Shown one piece after another: positions 12,592 to 25,929 of a stretch of 64,000 bases of DNA (positions are counted from its first letter, which is position 1; each line of letters begins with the position of its first letter). A program made the position numbers and the translations under genes. The stretch is from positions 129,120-193,119 of the forward strand of contig SJOL01004339.1 in the NCBI GenBank assembly GCA_004794785.1, given 5' to 3'. The notes under the pieces are model-generated. The model was not told the DNA's origin. It saw nothing but the letters and a program-made list of their open reading frames with translations, and did not search any database. Source of the DNA: Opisthorchis felineus. Lineage: Eukaryota; Platyhelminthes; Trematoda; Opisthorchiida; Opisthorchiidae.

Positions 12592-14976
12592 AATTTAGTG
12601 AGCTTAGTAAAGGTTTCTCCAATCATAGAGCAGTCTGTACTTGTGGAAGAATGCCACAAAAGTGCAAGTTCTAGCATTCAATCGCTGTAGTTAACTTCGT
12701 AAAGGAACGTTTCGCCGATGTGCCAGAATACCTGTTCCATACCTATAGTTTGAGGAGATCGCCTTCGTGCTTTAACCTTACTTGCGCCGGAGCACTTCGT
12801 CTCCACACGTCATCTGTACATTACGTGTGCTTTCTAATGGCCCAGAAATACAGTGAGTCGTAAGTTTCGGTTGCTGGTATCGAGTCAGTTCACCGCAAAC
12901 TGTAACTAGGGGAACTGTCGTTTGTAACCAATTCCGCTAGTCCTAAAACGTAATATAACACCGACTCAATCTCAAACCTTCAGTTAACAAATTCTTGAAA
13001 ATCCACTATACACCCATTGATACCCTTTGATCCGCTTAACAATAATTAATTCGTATGCGATAGTCCTCAACAAACTGCGGTTGTAATGAGAATATGGGCT
13101 TTCACTGAAGTGACCGCTTACATAAAACCCAGATATATTACTGAATAGAACGAGCAGATCCCATGATAATTTTCAGAGTTTGCCTTAAACCAGCAAGCTA
13201 GATGTCACCTAATGGTTCTCAAGTAAGGGATTTGCTCAACTAAATGCGTACTGTTTCTACTTCACGCCATGAAATCAGTTTATCTTATGAGGATTCGATG
13301 AACTGTTGGCTATGTGGTCCAGCCTGAGAGAATCTTCAGTGTGTGTTCAAGCAACGATGCATGCAAATTAGCCGTTATTGAACAGGGTGAATCAACAGTG
13401 GTGGTACCGAGAGCCATTTTGTGCCGGCGAGATAATACAAGTGACTGCCAAGGAGTAGGAGTTCCTGCGTCAGGAAGACAATTCTTATTTTAGTGTCACT
13501 ATACTTATCGAGCAGTCGATGTGTTATCTTGCGGCACCAGATTACTGTCATTGTGTATTTCTCATATCGGTGTTAGAACGTTAAAAGTACGTACAATGTA
13601 TGTACGTATGTATGTATCAAACGTTCATATATTTATATGCATAGACCGTTTAAAACCAAACACTATCGCATCTTACTACTGATACAATTTGTCGCCAAGA
13701 TCCAAGCACAAGTTTGGCTCACTAGTAGTCTGTGAATATCAAAAGTGTGACCGATGGAAATGGATAACACTCGTGTTACGACGGATCCGCTGTGCCCACC
13801 TCGCCTAAGATCACATATCCAACCGTTGAAGTGGGAAGAAGAAGACGCAAAGTATCCACACGTTGCGTGCATTAGTACGCATAGTTGCAATTCCATTGTG
13901 ATCGTTCTTTCACTGGTAGTATGCGTTTAGCTGCAAAGTTCTGACGCCGTTTGCACGACTTCCTGTACTAGCTGGTTTCCGTTTAAAGGTCACAAATGAT
14001 CACATCCGAACAATCCATAAAACTCATTACACAAACATTTGTTAGCAAACAGTAGCGAGTTGCCGCAGATACAACTTTATGCGTGTAAAAATATAAAATA
14101 TTTCGAATAAGTGCCTGTTTAAAAGTCTGATTTTATACTTTAAGAGAGGATATTTCTTTCAGTAGACAGTTCGTAGTAAGAAAGTACAAGTTTAAGTATG
14201 AACTAATACCGCAGTCATGGACACACCGTGAACTGGTACATTGTTTTACCTTTGATAATTTTGATTCTTGAGCAAAGTTAAATAAATAAAGGTGAGAATG
14301 GTAATTGTTTTTTCCAAACCCATCTCTCTTCCGAACGAAGCCTTGTTATCATCACTCTACCGCCAAACGCCGTCTGACTGCAGATCCACAGGCTGACCGC
14401 AAACAATTTAGATAAGATTGATTGTCCCCGATTAGGTTCCGGTTGAATCTTTTTCGAAACTTACCGGTTAAGCTCTATTAATAATGACAAAGCGAAAAAC
14501 GTAGTGAGATTTTATTATAATAAAAACGCAAGGAATTTAAATAGTATTTTGAGGTCAATGTTGATTGATTGTTAAAGGATCGACCTGCTATTTATGACGA
14601 CGTTGGAATTAGCTGTCAAATATCAAGCAGGTCAGTGTATCGCTGGAAACAACCACATAAGATTAAAATGGTAATGTGCGCCGACACTTGTTGTTAATAA
14701 TTTATCGTCTATGGGATACGAAACTATTTAGTGACACAGCTTAAGTTCTGTAGAACGGATACTTGAAAAATCAAGTAAGAGGCAAACAAACGGCTCAAAA
14801 AAGGATTTCCCTTCTGCATGTTTTCACCCCATTAGGTCCAAAAACGTCGGTAAATTATGCAGTATTTGGTCGCCTTATACGATCGCAGTAAAAGGTCTTT
14901 ATCAGAAGTTTACGGATAATTCTACCACCTGATAAAACCAGAATTCAAGCCCTCAGTTTTTGCACCCTTCCTACAG
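6527..14976 (+). other. Intron 2 of the RRM gene (8.4 kb)
   Basis: The intron runs from GTAGGT to the acceptor TTCCTACAG and interrupts RRM2 between RNP2 and RNP1. No supported exon or recognisable transposon protein was seen inside it. Open frames at 7179-7586 (135 codons) and 11812-12147 (111 codons) lack recognisable motifs and splice context. It contains a 20-unit AT microsatellite at 12549-12588. Confidence 0.8.
12549..12588. repeat. (AT)20 microsatellite
   Basis: A perfect AT dinucleotide run of 40 bases in intron 2 of the RRM gene. Confidence 0.97.
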
Positions 14977-15658
14977 GGGTCGGTTTCGTTCGCTTTGCCA
15001 ATGAGCGTGATGCACTTGCAGCCCTGGATTACATAAAGAGCAATCCTATCATTCTTCCCGAGTGCAACAATCCTGTGGAGGCTAAATTTGCGGACAAGCA
15101 CAATCCGGACACCAGGCGTCGACGATATCCTATGTCAACTTTGCTCAATAACTCCGCTGTCAACAGTCTAATCGGGTATCCATTGACTTTGGGGCACGGT
15201 GCCCCTCTCAGCTCACAAGATGCCATATCATCCCTGTTGAATGGTGCACTCGCCGTGCATCCCAACCCAAATAATCAGAGTTCTTTAGCCTCCCTCCAGA
15301 TCCTCCAGAACAAATCAGATTATGTTCACGGTTTCGCCCAAAGTCTGCTTTCCAACTCTATCTCCGCCAAACTGCCTTCAACAGTCAGTTCTTCAACATC
15401 ACTGGGAGTTTCTGATTTCGCCATTAATCCTGGTACAAACGCCAATGCGGAATCCAATCTAAACGCTCTGGCTGCCGCGGCCGCCACGGCATTAATCGGG
15501 GCAGGCGCCTCACAGGGATTTGTGAGCAACTGTTTGCGTCCACCCCATGGGTGTGGACCTGGACCGCTTCCTCCAACAATCAATGCGAATCTGATTTCAA
15601 CCAATCATCTTTCACTTCTCGGAACTAGCCCTACGGATGCCACTCTACTGGATCCCAA
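14977..15658 (+). CDS. ELAV/Sxl-like RNA-binding protein, exon c (rest of RRM2 plus low-complexity region)
   Basis: The acceptor TTCCTACAG precedes GG-GTC-GGT, which completes the glycine codon of exon b and yields the RNP1 box GVGFVRF (residues 71-77). The RRM continues through a helix (ERDALAALDYI) and a final strand (VEAKFAD, residues 103-109), then a basic patch HNPDTRRRRYP (112-122). About 175 residues without a recognisable fold follow: Ser/Leu/Asn-rich, with a poly-alanine tract near residues 234-240 and a Gly/Pro segment (HGCGPGPLPP). The exon ends CCCAA|GTAAGG. Two leftover bases join the first T of the next exon to make Asn. The apparent stop TAA in the raw frame lies in the donor and is not used. 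The disordered tail is an inference from composition. Confidence 0.93.
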
Positions 15659-16490
15659 GTAAGGCTGTTCGTGCAAATTTGGCATCTTTAACAAGGAACA
15701 CCACGTGAACTTCTTTAGGTCAGTTAGAGAATAAGGTCACTAAACGAGAACGAGCATAATTGAACGGCGTAGGTGAAGTACACATGGTGTTTACGACAGC
15801 GCGATTCGCACTGCTAAGAGACAAAAAGTGAATCCGCAGTTCAACAACACGAGTTCGGTTTTCTGTCACAACTTTAGCGTTACTACTGGGTGTTGCGTTG
15901 GCAATCTGTTCGTCTCAGAAGTACAGAGTAAAACATATTTGAAACGTTATATACAGTGGATGTGCCAACCCATGAAGACGGATATCAATGCCAAAGCGAT
16001 ACCCGATAAATCATAAGCGAAATTTCCGTCGATTACATGAGTGAATAAAAGGTAGGGATTTAAATGTATTAGGTATATTTCTGCAATACCTGATTGCATA
16101 TTCAGGTATACGATACAACTCTCCTAAGTTGCTTACACATTACTAGGGTGGTCAGGCCATAGTTTGGAAACCCATAAATGACGTAGGTGTATTGCATTAA
16201 GACAATCCTCAGTGCGTTTTCCTTCAGTAGATTTTGAAAAGTCCTACCTATCCACGGTTAAAGTGATGTATCCGTAAAACAGCTCCCTGTGGAACAAAGT
16301 GCTTGTTTGATATTTGGTGTTCAAGCGATTCAGTACATAAACCGACTGACATAATTATAAGCAAGTTCCATAGCGATTTCTCTGTGTACTATGCTATAAA
16401 CTGCTAGCTTGCCCCTAAACTTTTGTTTATCTCTATCTATCAATCCGTCTATTCCAGTTATTCACTTATTCACTTATTCTCTTTTCGCAG
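15659..16490 (+). other. Intron 3 of the RRM gene (832 bp)
   Basis: The donor is GTAAGG and the acceptor CTCTTTTCGCAG follows a strong pyrimidine tract. No other feature was seen. Confidence 0.9.
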
Positions 16491-16936
16491 TAATTTGTAC
16501 CGTTGTGGATTATACAACACAGATTTTTATCGTCAGTCCCAACAACAACAAATCTTGGCAGCTGCCATGCAAGCTTTAAACGGCACTCCAACAGCAGGCA
16601 CCATCTACCCCTCCATACCCGATCTGAGTCCTTACCTCGCCTATCAGGCTGTGCTTACTCCGCATCAGGCAACCGCACTTAGCGGTGTTACTTCCAACCC
16701 CTGTCTCGCAGCTAATGGATCTGGTCTTGGACAGATCTACGCAAACCACAATAACGGACTCATCAATACCAACCCTTTGCTCAATTCCACCGCACCGCTT
16801 CCCACTGACCCGATTCATCTAGTAACCACAAGACCAAACAATGTGCTGCAACAATGGGCTTTGTCCAATCAACTCATGAAACCCGGAGCAAACGACAGTA
16901 TGACAGTTACTCAAACAGCTGTACTACCAAATCAAG
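16491..16936 (+). CDS. ELAV/Sxl-like RNA-binding protein, exon d (Gln/Ala/Asn-rich region)
   Basis: Joined in phase to exon c, it reads NNLYRCGLYNTDFYRQ followed by a short glutamine run (315-318), then ILAAAMQALNG and a tail rich in Pro, Asn, Thr and Ala, to residue 446. The donor is ATCAAG|GTTAGT in phase 1, so at least one more coding exon is needed. No RRM fold is visible in it. Its composition resembles the low-complexity auxiliary regions of RNA-binding proteins, so a role in protein contacts or condensate formation is only an inference. A third RRM, if present as in ELAV proteins, must lie in exons not recognised here. The ATG upstream at 16423 is intronic. Confidence 0.88.
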
Positions 16937-19900
16937 GTTAGTCCCGTTTGTTCATATATTAGTCGTTATCAAATGTTCCGGTTAATTTGTTGCGCTTGTG
17001 ACATGAAAATTTCCGTACATAAACTCAAGACGTGTGCATATCACAGGATGAAATGAAGTTGCGTGTGAAAAAAACTACATTTCACTGATTAGTGTATTTT
17101 GAAGATTTTTGGGATTGGTGTAAACAAAGCAAAAACATGCTTTGGGACAGAAGAAGGGTGCTTAAAACGAAATTTTTGCGGACAAATATAACAAATTCAC
17201 AAGTTAAGGCTACGTGATATCATTTACTTTATCAAGAATAGAAATTTACTTCTAAACAGCTTATTAGGCATCAAAATGTGGAATGATTGGCGTTTTTTCC
17301 CATTCAACCAACATAAAGCACCTTATGCACCACTCAAAGCAAAATGCAAGAAATGTCTTTTGTGTTTTTATGACGGCGAATGATTAGTGAAACAACGTAA
17401 TATAGGAAAAGTACTGTGGATTTTATCATGGAGTTCGGTGATATATTAGCAACTAATGGTTAGTTGGAATGAGAAAATCTTTATCGTCCCCACACTGCAG
17501 CAGTTTGTTACAATGAGCTCTCGGAGGCGTTCTTTATCTAACGCCTCGTCTCGAGTGTTAAACTCACGAGGTGTCCTAAAACTCGGTACCGGCTCTTTCA
17601 GGCAGCGTTGATCTTGATCAAACAGATTTTCTTATCAGTGTATTTTTATCAGTGAATGGTTAGGTAAATGCTCCAAACATTTTTCATGATTCCCATCGAG
17701 AATAAGTTTCAAGACAAGGGATTGGACTTTGGTGAGCGATAACTTCAAACTAATATACGCCATGCCCTCAATCAAGGTTGACATTTACTTCGAGTCTGAA
17801 TATGCAGAGCATTAACTCCAATCAGAACTGAGGCTGAATTGAAGTGTCGTTCCAGGACTGACCTGCTTCTTAATTTTGACCGTGGTCAGTCTTCCAAGGT
17901 TTTCAACAGATTACAAGGTTGACAGAGGGTGACATTGTTCACTCCTTTGATGTGTTCGCTAATGCGTGGGTACCCCTGGCGCAGAACACATGTGCTTCTC
18001 CTCAAGAAAGCAACCAACAATTGACAGTCTGCTTAGTGCAGATGCATAAATCTGTCCCATTCTTGCTTTATGAATAAAGGATTAGGTGAACGGTAGCTAG
18101 GCCATGATCGAACGCATATAATGGAAAATTCCTCTTTAGGCGAGCTTGAAATTTACCAGTCACTAAATATGCTAATGCCGTCTGTGAAACGTAGCCCCAG
18201 TGTTTGTTCAACTCAATCATGGATCCGAATTGGCACTAATCTGATTAGGGGCATCTGTTGTTCTTAGGTGAAGCCTGTTATCATCTATATGAGAGACCTG
18301 TTTTTACGTAAAACGCGTGGTTTCATCCAAAAATTGCTTTAAATCTGGTTAGAAGGGCATTTTCAGCTAATTAAGGCAATTTGAATTAAATTAAAAGACA
18401 GTATTTATGCCAACTAGATGGGATATCTACTATTTGCGTGTTCACCGAGAGCTGTGTACAGTGTCAACTTCTAATACCCTCTGATGAGAAAAGGCATGGA
18501 TGTTGTAACAAGTCTACGTTAAACAAGTAAAAGCTTTTTGCTAACTTGAAAGCACAATCGCAGTCGAACATCTCCACAGACTTGTTGTCTAAAGAGGACA
18601 GAGTGGTTTGCTTGGCAGCAACCAGGCAAAACACTAACACCCGTCACCAGAGAAGCTGAATGTTCTCCCCTGAATCCCAAACACAGCGTGGTCGATGGAT
18701 TTGTCGTTTGCGTATATGAACTTATGCATGTTTTCTAAATATATTCGAACTCTTTTCTCGATTTTAGGGTCGTGATTAAAAATGAGGACAGTATGCTGGC
18801 CCATTCAGACCGAAGGCAGCCTTTGATCAAAATCAGGCTAAATTTTCTTCCGATATCATGCTACCTGAGGTTTTCTCACACTGCCTTTGTTTTAACTGCT
18901 GCTATTTTCATGCCCAAACGGGGAAGATTTGGTGTTACACACTAGGGTCACTTTAAACTTCTGGAGTCGGTGCATTTTTGCCCAAAATGCTACCTAGAAA
19001 ATCAAGCACTTCCCATATCCAGTTCTACACGGTGGGCACACCTTTTTACACGAATTTGCTAGGACTGAGTTTGTTGGTTTCTTCATAAGTCGTTTTGTCT
19101 TACGCGCTCTGTCTCATTCGCACCATATTCAAACAACAAATACTGACTAAAGCAATTCCCATCGGGTGAAGGAATCCGTAATTTTTTCTTATGCTAACTT
19201 TTCGGCTATCATCAATCATTTTATTTTTTCTGCTGGTTGACCACTTCGTGATTGGTCAGAGAGAATCTTGTTTGAAAGTGTCTTCCCACCAACACAAGCT
19301 GATGTTATTGCACACATATTGGCTAGAAATGTGATGTACAGCAGGATTTTGGTGCGATGGGTATTTACTAATGTGCATCATAGAGACTTCGGATATTTTG
19401 TCTGTGCGAGTGTGTTGCAGCGGCCAGTTTTCTACACAAACATATTGTGATCTAATAGCACGCTCATTTTTTCTCTCAAAAGAAAATTTCACTTAAAAAA
19501 CGTTTTCTCTCTAAGATAGAGTGGGATTTGGAATAAATCCGTCTGGCCATTCCGAAGAAGGGATAATTAACGTTTACCACTAAGCGGTAAAATGAGTGAA
19601 TGGGATTGAATAGACCAATAAGTCATGACCTGGCGGATAGAGTTCACTCAGACGAAATTGTTAAGATTCCACCTATCTTTCGGCGAAGGGGACACATCAT
19701 TAGAAACATGATTTTATCGTTCTGGGGAACTTACCGGCACGCTTTTCAAGGAACCATGTGCAAGTAAAAGCCTGATACAGAAATACTAATAACCGAGCAA
19801 AGCCATCCATTGATAGAGCCGGTGTGGTTGTAGAATAGCCAGCTTATATATGCGCACTCGGGCATCTACACAAAATGGAGGTTAATCTGGACGCACTACC

Positions 19901-21879
19901 CACCTCCGAATTCTGCAGCAAATTAATTGGGCTAAACGATCGTAAGTTTACATAGCCGTGAACAAACATTGTCAGGGGGATTGGCCGGAATTTCCACTTG
20001 CAAGACGCGCCGGGTCGACTCCAGACAGTGCATTCCCAAAAACGTAGAATGAGGTATTCAAAGTATTTCAAACGTAGGAAGTGAAAAATGCCGCAAGCTG
20101 AAGCGGATTCTGCCATAAGCAACCACGTACACCTCCTCTTATCTTGAAGGCCGTTTGCCTATTGGTCAAATAGCTGGGCTATGTGCACGGACGTCCGTTT
20201 GGAAGACGCATTGGACGAAGTTCAAAGGCCAGATATATGAGGCTACTAGTATATCTTTCAGTCAACGCACTTTATCATGACCGTTCAAAAACTGACGGAC
20301 GTGGGGTCGTTATCAATCGATATCCTGTCATTTCATACCTTAATCGTTTCTGTTGTGTTCGACAGAATATAGTTTGCAAAAACCTAATAAGAGCATTGTT
20401 TGCCTGCAGTATATCGGATTCACTTAAACATAGTCAAACTACTCAACGATGAAAGCTCAAGATGAGCGTAAATGTATTTAATACCAGGGTGCCTGGAGAG
20501 GACCCCACATTAAGCTAAGTAGGTGCAAATAACTTAACATGCAGTCTGGGGCTAGCAAGGAGAACCGACAACATTTCCAAAACTATCAGTTTGACGAGAA
20601 CTCTCTGTGACAGCAAACAAATGTCTCAACTATAATCACTGGTTATTCTCACCGTATGTCTGGCTGGTATACTCACCAGTACGTAGACAATGCTGTTCTT
20701 GCTACGATGCCTCAAGTACATTCAACAAAGATTGAGGTTTGATCTGACAAATGTAAGACTGGAAAATTTCTCAGCCGCATCTAGGCTTACTTCACGTAGA
20801 TCGAGTCTGTGAATGCAATATTAGGTAGAAATATCATACCCCCCCCCCATTCGGCTGGCATACTCAGTAGGTCGGCAGTAGCTTCATGGAACACAGAGCT
20901 TTGTTTCTCATTTGGCGTGGCCACCTAAAACTTCTACCCAAACACTCCCTCAGTTATCAATGTGCTTCAGTTATCAGAGGATTAGTGTCTTGTACTCTGG
21001 ATTACCCATGTTGAACTTTAAGCTTCCACTGGAAATTGACTCGCTATTTCACCTAGCGAATAGGCGGCCATCAACTGATCACTTCGATTGCGATTAGAAT
21101 AGATTTATTTTAGCTGAGCAGTGGAGAACAGTACATAAGCTTCTTTACTTTGCTGAGCTATAGCCGACTGCTTCCATCCCGCACGATGGCTCACTAAGAA
21201 GTTCAAACTAGCAGGTATCTTCAAAGAACAGTAGACTGTGATCCCAGAAATCAGGAAATGGACGCAGGTCTTTCCAATCAATCGCCAAACAAATAAAAGC
21301 ATATCAATTCTCCACTCGGGATAAATGGAACTTATACTTTTGGAATCCACGATTTCCGGTAAGACTCCTGCAGTGATGACATATTTTCGCCTCAGTCTTC
21401 AAGCCGGGCGAAATTTACCCCAATCTGGAAGCATTCCGTAGAGAGATTACATATGGAACCGTGTTGAATCTCTCAGTACAGGTATTTGTTAGGTGGTGTT
21501 AGGTCCTAACATTACCACTACAGCGATCGAGCTGAAAAGATCACAGAACGCTGACTTTATGCTTGCTGCTTTCTGCTTTCTGGAATGTTGGAAAAACTTG
21601 TCGCAAAGTATTCTTATTTCCTGACGATGTTTGCTCTTGGAGTGAACAATCTAAACTGCCGATAGTCAATTTACGCTAGGTGGCAGTCCCATGTCAAATA
21701 GGCTCATTCCTTTCGAAAACTTTGTTTCATTCAGAAGACTGGTCTCATTCATGCTGCTTGAATATCTGGGTAGAAGACCCTGTTTAAGTAATTTCGGTAA
21801 TCGTTTGTAGTACTTCAACTGCTAGTATATACTTTAGACTAGATCTCAGTTACCATTTGGCGGTCAAATCAGCAGATAA
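16937..21879. other. No recognisable gene (probably intron 4 or 3' flank of the RRM gene)
   Basis: The donor at 16937 opens an intron whose acceptor was not found. The stretch is AT-rich, with stops in all frames and only short open frames at 19256-19492 and 19844-20122 that show no motif. No conserved repeat shared with the rest of the window was recognised. Confidence 0.5.
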
Positions 21880-22700
21880 GGTGTTTCGAGGTAGTAAAAT
21901 TTAGTGCGGTATTCCGAAAACTCCATTCTATTCATGGTGCCCAAAGGAATGTTGTGGACTCCAAAGGGCGCAAGTTGGTGCAGAAATAAACTCTTCTTCG
22001 CGTTGATGCCCAAGGTAAACTCTACAGCAGCGGATTAAAACTCCTCAGTTAGGGGCTTTAAGTAGGCAATAAAAGCAATACGACTTCGTTCACAAGCATG
22101 AGAGTGCGCACCTTAATCTGGTAAGCCAACACCTCACATCAAAACAGCTGCTATCGGGCACACGTCCCTCAAGTCCATACTTGAACTGCACGTCAGTATC
22201 ATCGTTCACGAAAGCCGCATTCGTGATGGCTGCTAAATAATGACAAAGGAAGGAGTCACAAATATACCTCCCCGTTTTACTCCAGTGAGGATTTCGAAAT
22301 GGGATTTTGTCGGACAGGCGCGTTCTGGAAGAACTGTTTGCAATAATTCTTGATTGGCTGAGCCAAAGGTCTTTGTAATGTCTGCAAAGAGCGCCTGGAT
22401 TGGCTGGCGAGTTTTTCGGGATTATTCCCGAAGCTACCCTGTATCAGTTATTTGACCCGTTGGACCACTGCCAATATGGAATCCACGTCGTCCATCGCGA
22501 ATATGTTTGGATGGTTTCAGCAATCAGGCAGTTGAGTAGCATTCATACCAGAAATTTGCCGCGCGGCCAAGCAATCTGATGCTTCTGTGGTTGTTAGGTG
22601 AAGACTTGTTTCATTTTCCCTTGTCGAGTGGCAAGTTTGGAGCACACTTGAATTCAGACAGAACTTCCACTACCACACAGGTCACATTAGTAATTGGACA
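21880..22700 (-). pseudogene. Decayed non-LTR (LINE) reverse transcriptase remnant
   Basis: The minus strand, read through several frames, gives ordered reverse transcriptase pieces. NNHRSIRLLG (like the NYRGISLLS box) is near 22590. ALFADITKTFGSANQELL (motif A, D..KAFD type) is near 22345-22400. FEILTGVKRGG (motif B, GVKQGC type) is near 22267-22295. A C-terminal LGINAKKS segment follows, before a YL motif, near 21900-22020. The spacing between motifs A and B is about 25 residues, shorter than usual, so part of the fingers/palm is deleted. Stops and frame changes occur throughout. The order of motifs makes the RT identity firm, but the LINE clade is uncertain (jockey- or RTE-like wording). 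It is distinct from the R2-type copies at 25.9 and 52.7 kb. Confidence 0.75.
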
Positions 22701-25700
22701 ACTGCATACCCCGGAGTCGTGCGACCATACTTGGACAATTCTACTACCATCTTTTCTCCCCCAGATACCCTGCCATTTCAGAGTAGCCATTTGACCTGCA
22801 GTATATCCTCAATAGTCCGGGACAATCAGCCTATCCATTGTAGTCCAGTTGACGTCCATCGGACGCTGAGTACTTGTGCCATTTATCTATATATCCAATA
22901 TTTCCACCGTGTGTTCATAAGGTGCATCACCTGAGTAGTGCGGACCACCAGATGATGACCTCCATACATTGTGTAAGTCAACTGCTTATTTGCATGCACT
23001 TGAATTGATGATTACAGGCCACTAGTTGGAGATGGTCATGACTTTAGAATTGCAGCCTCCTTCTCACCCTCCATTTTTATTCCCTTGGGTTTACACTGCT
23101 TTAAAAACGTTCAAGGTGAATCCAACTTCGACTCAGTGCGCTCGGGTGTCTATAAGTTAAGTTCGATGTGACACGCTAGTCAGGAAACGGATGCCAGCCC
23201 ACCATATACTCAAGTCGCTTACCCGAATCACAGCTGAAAGCAGAATTTATGACGAGCACTGAATTCTATGGGACTCTCACATGTAACTCTGATATAGATA
23301 TTTCTCATTTCACTTCTTATAGCCACCGATTTCCCCAGACTTCAGTATTCACTGTGATTTTATCAGTACATTGCCAGGGTCATCTACGGAGCTCGCCAAA
23401 GGATGTATTGGTTTTATTACCCATACAACACATTGTGGATTTCAGAGTACACGACCTGCACTTTTACAAAAAAAACCGAGAGGTTCGGTCTGTTGTCGAA
23501 ACACTCAATCGGTGCGTTCCGTTAACCAAAGTACGTGCGTAAGGGTGCTCGGGGCAAAGTAACTCGTTTCTATCCCTCACGTTTGTGTGCCTGTGATCAC
23601 AAGGCTGAATTGACCAATCGTGCATGCGACGCACTTATTAAGGATAACAGAGATGTAGGTAGCTGGATCACAGCTTCGAATATCTCGAAGATGATTGGAT
23701 ACCCGGGCGAGCATGTCAAACCGGTCAATAAACGAAACAATTAGTCGCGCAAGCCACTGTCCATTCCCACAGCAATGGGTGGTTTTGGCCGTTCATGCCG
23801 AATCAGACCAGTAGGCTATTGATCAAAGCTTAAGTATTACCCTGCTCTGCCGTGAGTGTGGATACAATTCAGAGACTAGCGTGTGGTGATCCAACGCCTT
23901 GAACCTGGTGCTCGGTTGGTGTCCGGCGTTACGTGCTGCAACTAAGATAAATTACACTGGAGTGGAAGAAGACGGTTGAAGCGTCTGCTTACTTAGTTAT
24001 CCGAGAAGTCGGAGAGAGTAATGTACGGGGAATCGCTCAGTAGCAACACGCCTCACCACAATCTATTTCTTTTAAATCTAACAGAAACTAGGTACTATGT
24101 CTGTGGTGAACTGCAATTGCAGCATCTACGCGTTGGATCTTGCGTCACTAGACGTGTTTCGGTGAGTGCGCGATTCAGTGATCACGATGGGACAGACATC
24201 CCCTTGAGCGCGTACCCTCGGATCATTCTACCAGCACGTTTCAGTGATATATATCTCTATTACAATGTGGAAATGTTTTTGGTGAATTGAAAAAGGGTTT
24301 AGCATGCTTTAAATGCTTTAAGTCTAGTGAATTTGAAGCCTTTGTTACTTATTGAAGACCTGAATCCTCGTACATGGAAATTTCTCATCTGTAAATCTTA
24401 TGCGTTAAATTATTGGTGGCTCTGTCTAGGGTACCCTGTGGGGTTTTCATTGTTTAAAATTTGAAAATCCAAGCAAACGAGTATCGAATATTGCGCGATA
24501 TGCACTAATCATATTTTGTGCAATGTTTCTGTGGCACAAATGCCAGCTGTTCCCAAAGCACACCCAATAAACTACACAGGAAAACAGCATAACTTTGGAA
24601 TACAACTACTACCTCCTTCCTGATAGGGGAATTGACTAGTAACGGCTTCAGCAATGGTCACTTTGGATGAATTTTTGCTTCTCCAACAAGTCATGTTATC
24701 GGAATAGAAATCCAACAAATTGATAACACCCCTTAATATTTGCCCGAACCGCACCACTTAACAAACCTACCGCTTTTGATTCTTAAGCAGTTCCACTTAC
24801 CAAACGCCCATCATGTCTGGTTTGCGATTGGAACGATTTTTATACTTGGAGTGCTGTACTGCTCCACGGCTCTAATTCGACAATGAAACATCAAAACATT
24901 CCAGACAAGCCATCGAAGACGATATAGAAATCAGTTTATTTGCTTCTTCCATCCACAAGTGACTAAACTGTCTGAGTCATACTGGAAAAAATATTCCAAT
25001 TCTACCAGCCACACAACCTATTTACCTCCATTTTGAGCGAATAACGTTCCGGTTGATTTTCCATAATGATATTCAGTTTGTGTTGGTGAACCTGACGGTT
25101 TTATGAAGATCGCGCTTTTGCGCCACCATCTCACGGCAACCAAGGTAATTTTGCTTTAGGCAATAAACAGCCTCGTCCATTAGACTAAGTCTAGCAGATC
25201 TCGTAGGAAACACCTCAACATGACTAGGATAGTCGTGGTGGGATCGCTTTGTACAGATTGGCCTTAACAGTACAGCAAGTTACTTTGGGAAGAAATGTTC
25301 ATCATTCCACACCCAGTCGGACGTTTAAAGACTGTTAAGATGGGGGATAATTTTGTCCCTACGGGGCTGCATGGGAATGCCTCTTGGTAAAACATACTCA
25401 GATGAACAGTATCAGCATGCAAGACTTTTCAGCATCGAAAAATACTTCTGAAAGAAGCAAAAAATACTCGTGATTGAAATAGCTTGAAACATTGAACAAA
25501 TTCTGCCGAAACTAATGCGGAAAAGCATGTTTTTTAGTCAATATTTTCGCGCCAAAAACCCTAAATGAATCCGGGGGTGGTACTGTCTAGTTTCCAAAAA
25601 ATGTCTATAAGCACCGTACACCTGAAAATATCAATATCAAGTTCCGTGACCTTTATCTGCGAGCCGTCCGGTGCTACATTGTTCCCGTCTATGCTGAGAT

Positions 25701-25852
25701 GAGGAGTTAATCAGACCGAACTAGCTTGAAATAATGGCGAAGCAAAAATGGAAGTTTAATCATCATCGTTAAGTCATATCTTACCATTATGGGGAAGATT
25801 TTTACTATTTTAGCGATTTAAGACACAGGCTGTATTCTGCGCATTTTGCTTA
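22701..25852. other. No recognisable gene
   Basis: Small open frames at 23249-23744 and 24021-24290 show no domain, splice context or sister copy. The first few hundred bases may still be the 5' part of the LINE remnant, but no motif confirms it. Confidence 0.5.
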
Positions 25853-25926
25853 GGTCGGCGCACTGAACCACCTTGTGGTGTCAACTCGGTCTCCCGGAAG
25901 CAAGTGTGGTTCAACTAACAGTTCAG
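25853..25926 (+). ncRNA. Decayed HDV-like ribozyme at the 5' end of R2-clade copy 1
   Basis: The arrangement equals that of the intact version at 55289-55367. P1 is GGTCGGC (25853-25859) with GTCAACT (25880-25886), where the first pair is G·U and one pair is mismatched. P2 is CTGAAC (25863-25868) with GTTCAG (25921-25926). P3 is CCAC/GTGG, with its loop shortened from six bases to three (CTT). A catalytic-type CTAA lies in J4/2 just before the second P2 strand. The loop deletion removes the paired CC needed for P1.1, so activity is unlikely. Confidence 0.7.
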
Positions 25927-25929
25927 AAA

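Noticed and set aside
20830..20850. Poly-C run as a structural element
   Set aside because: A simple homopolymer with no paired G-rich or repeated partner nearby.
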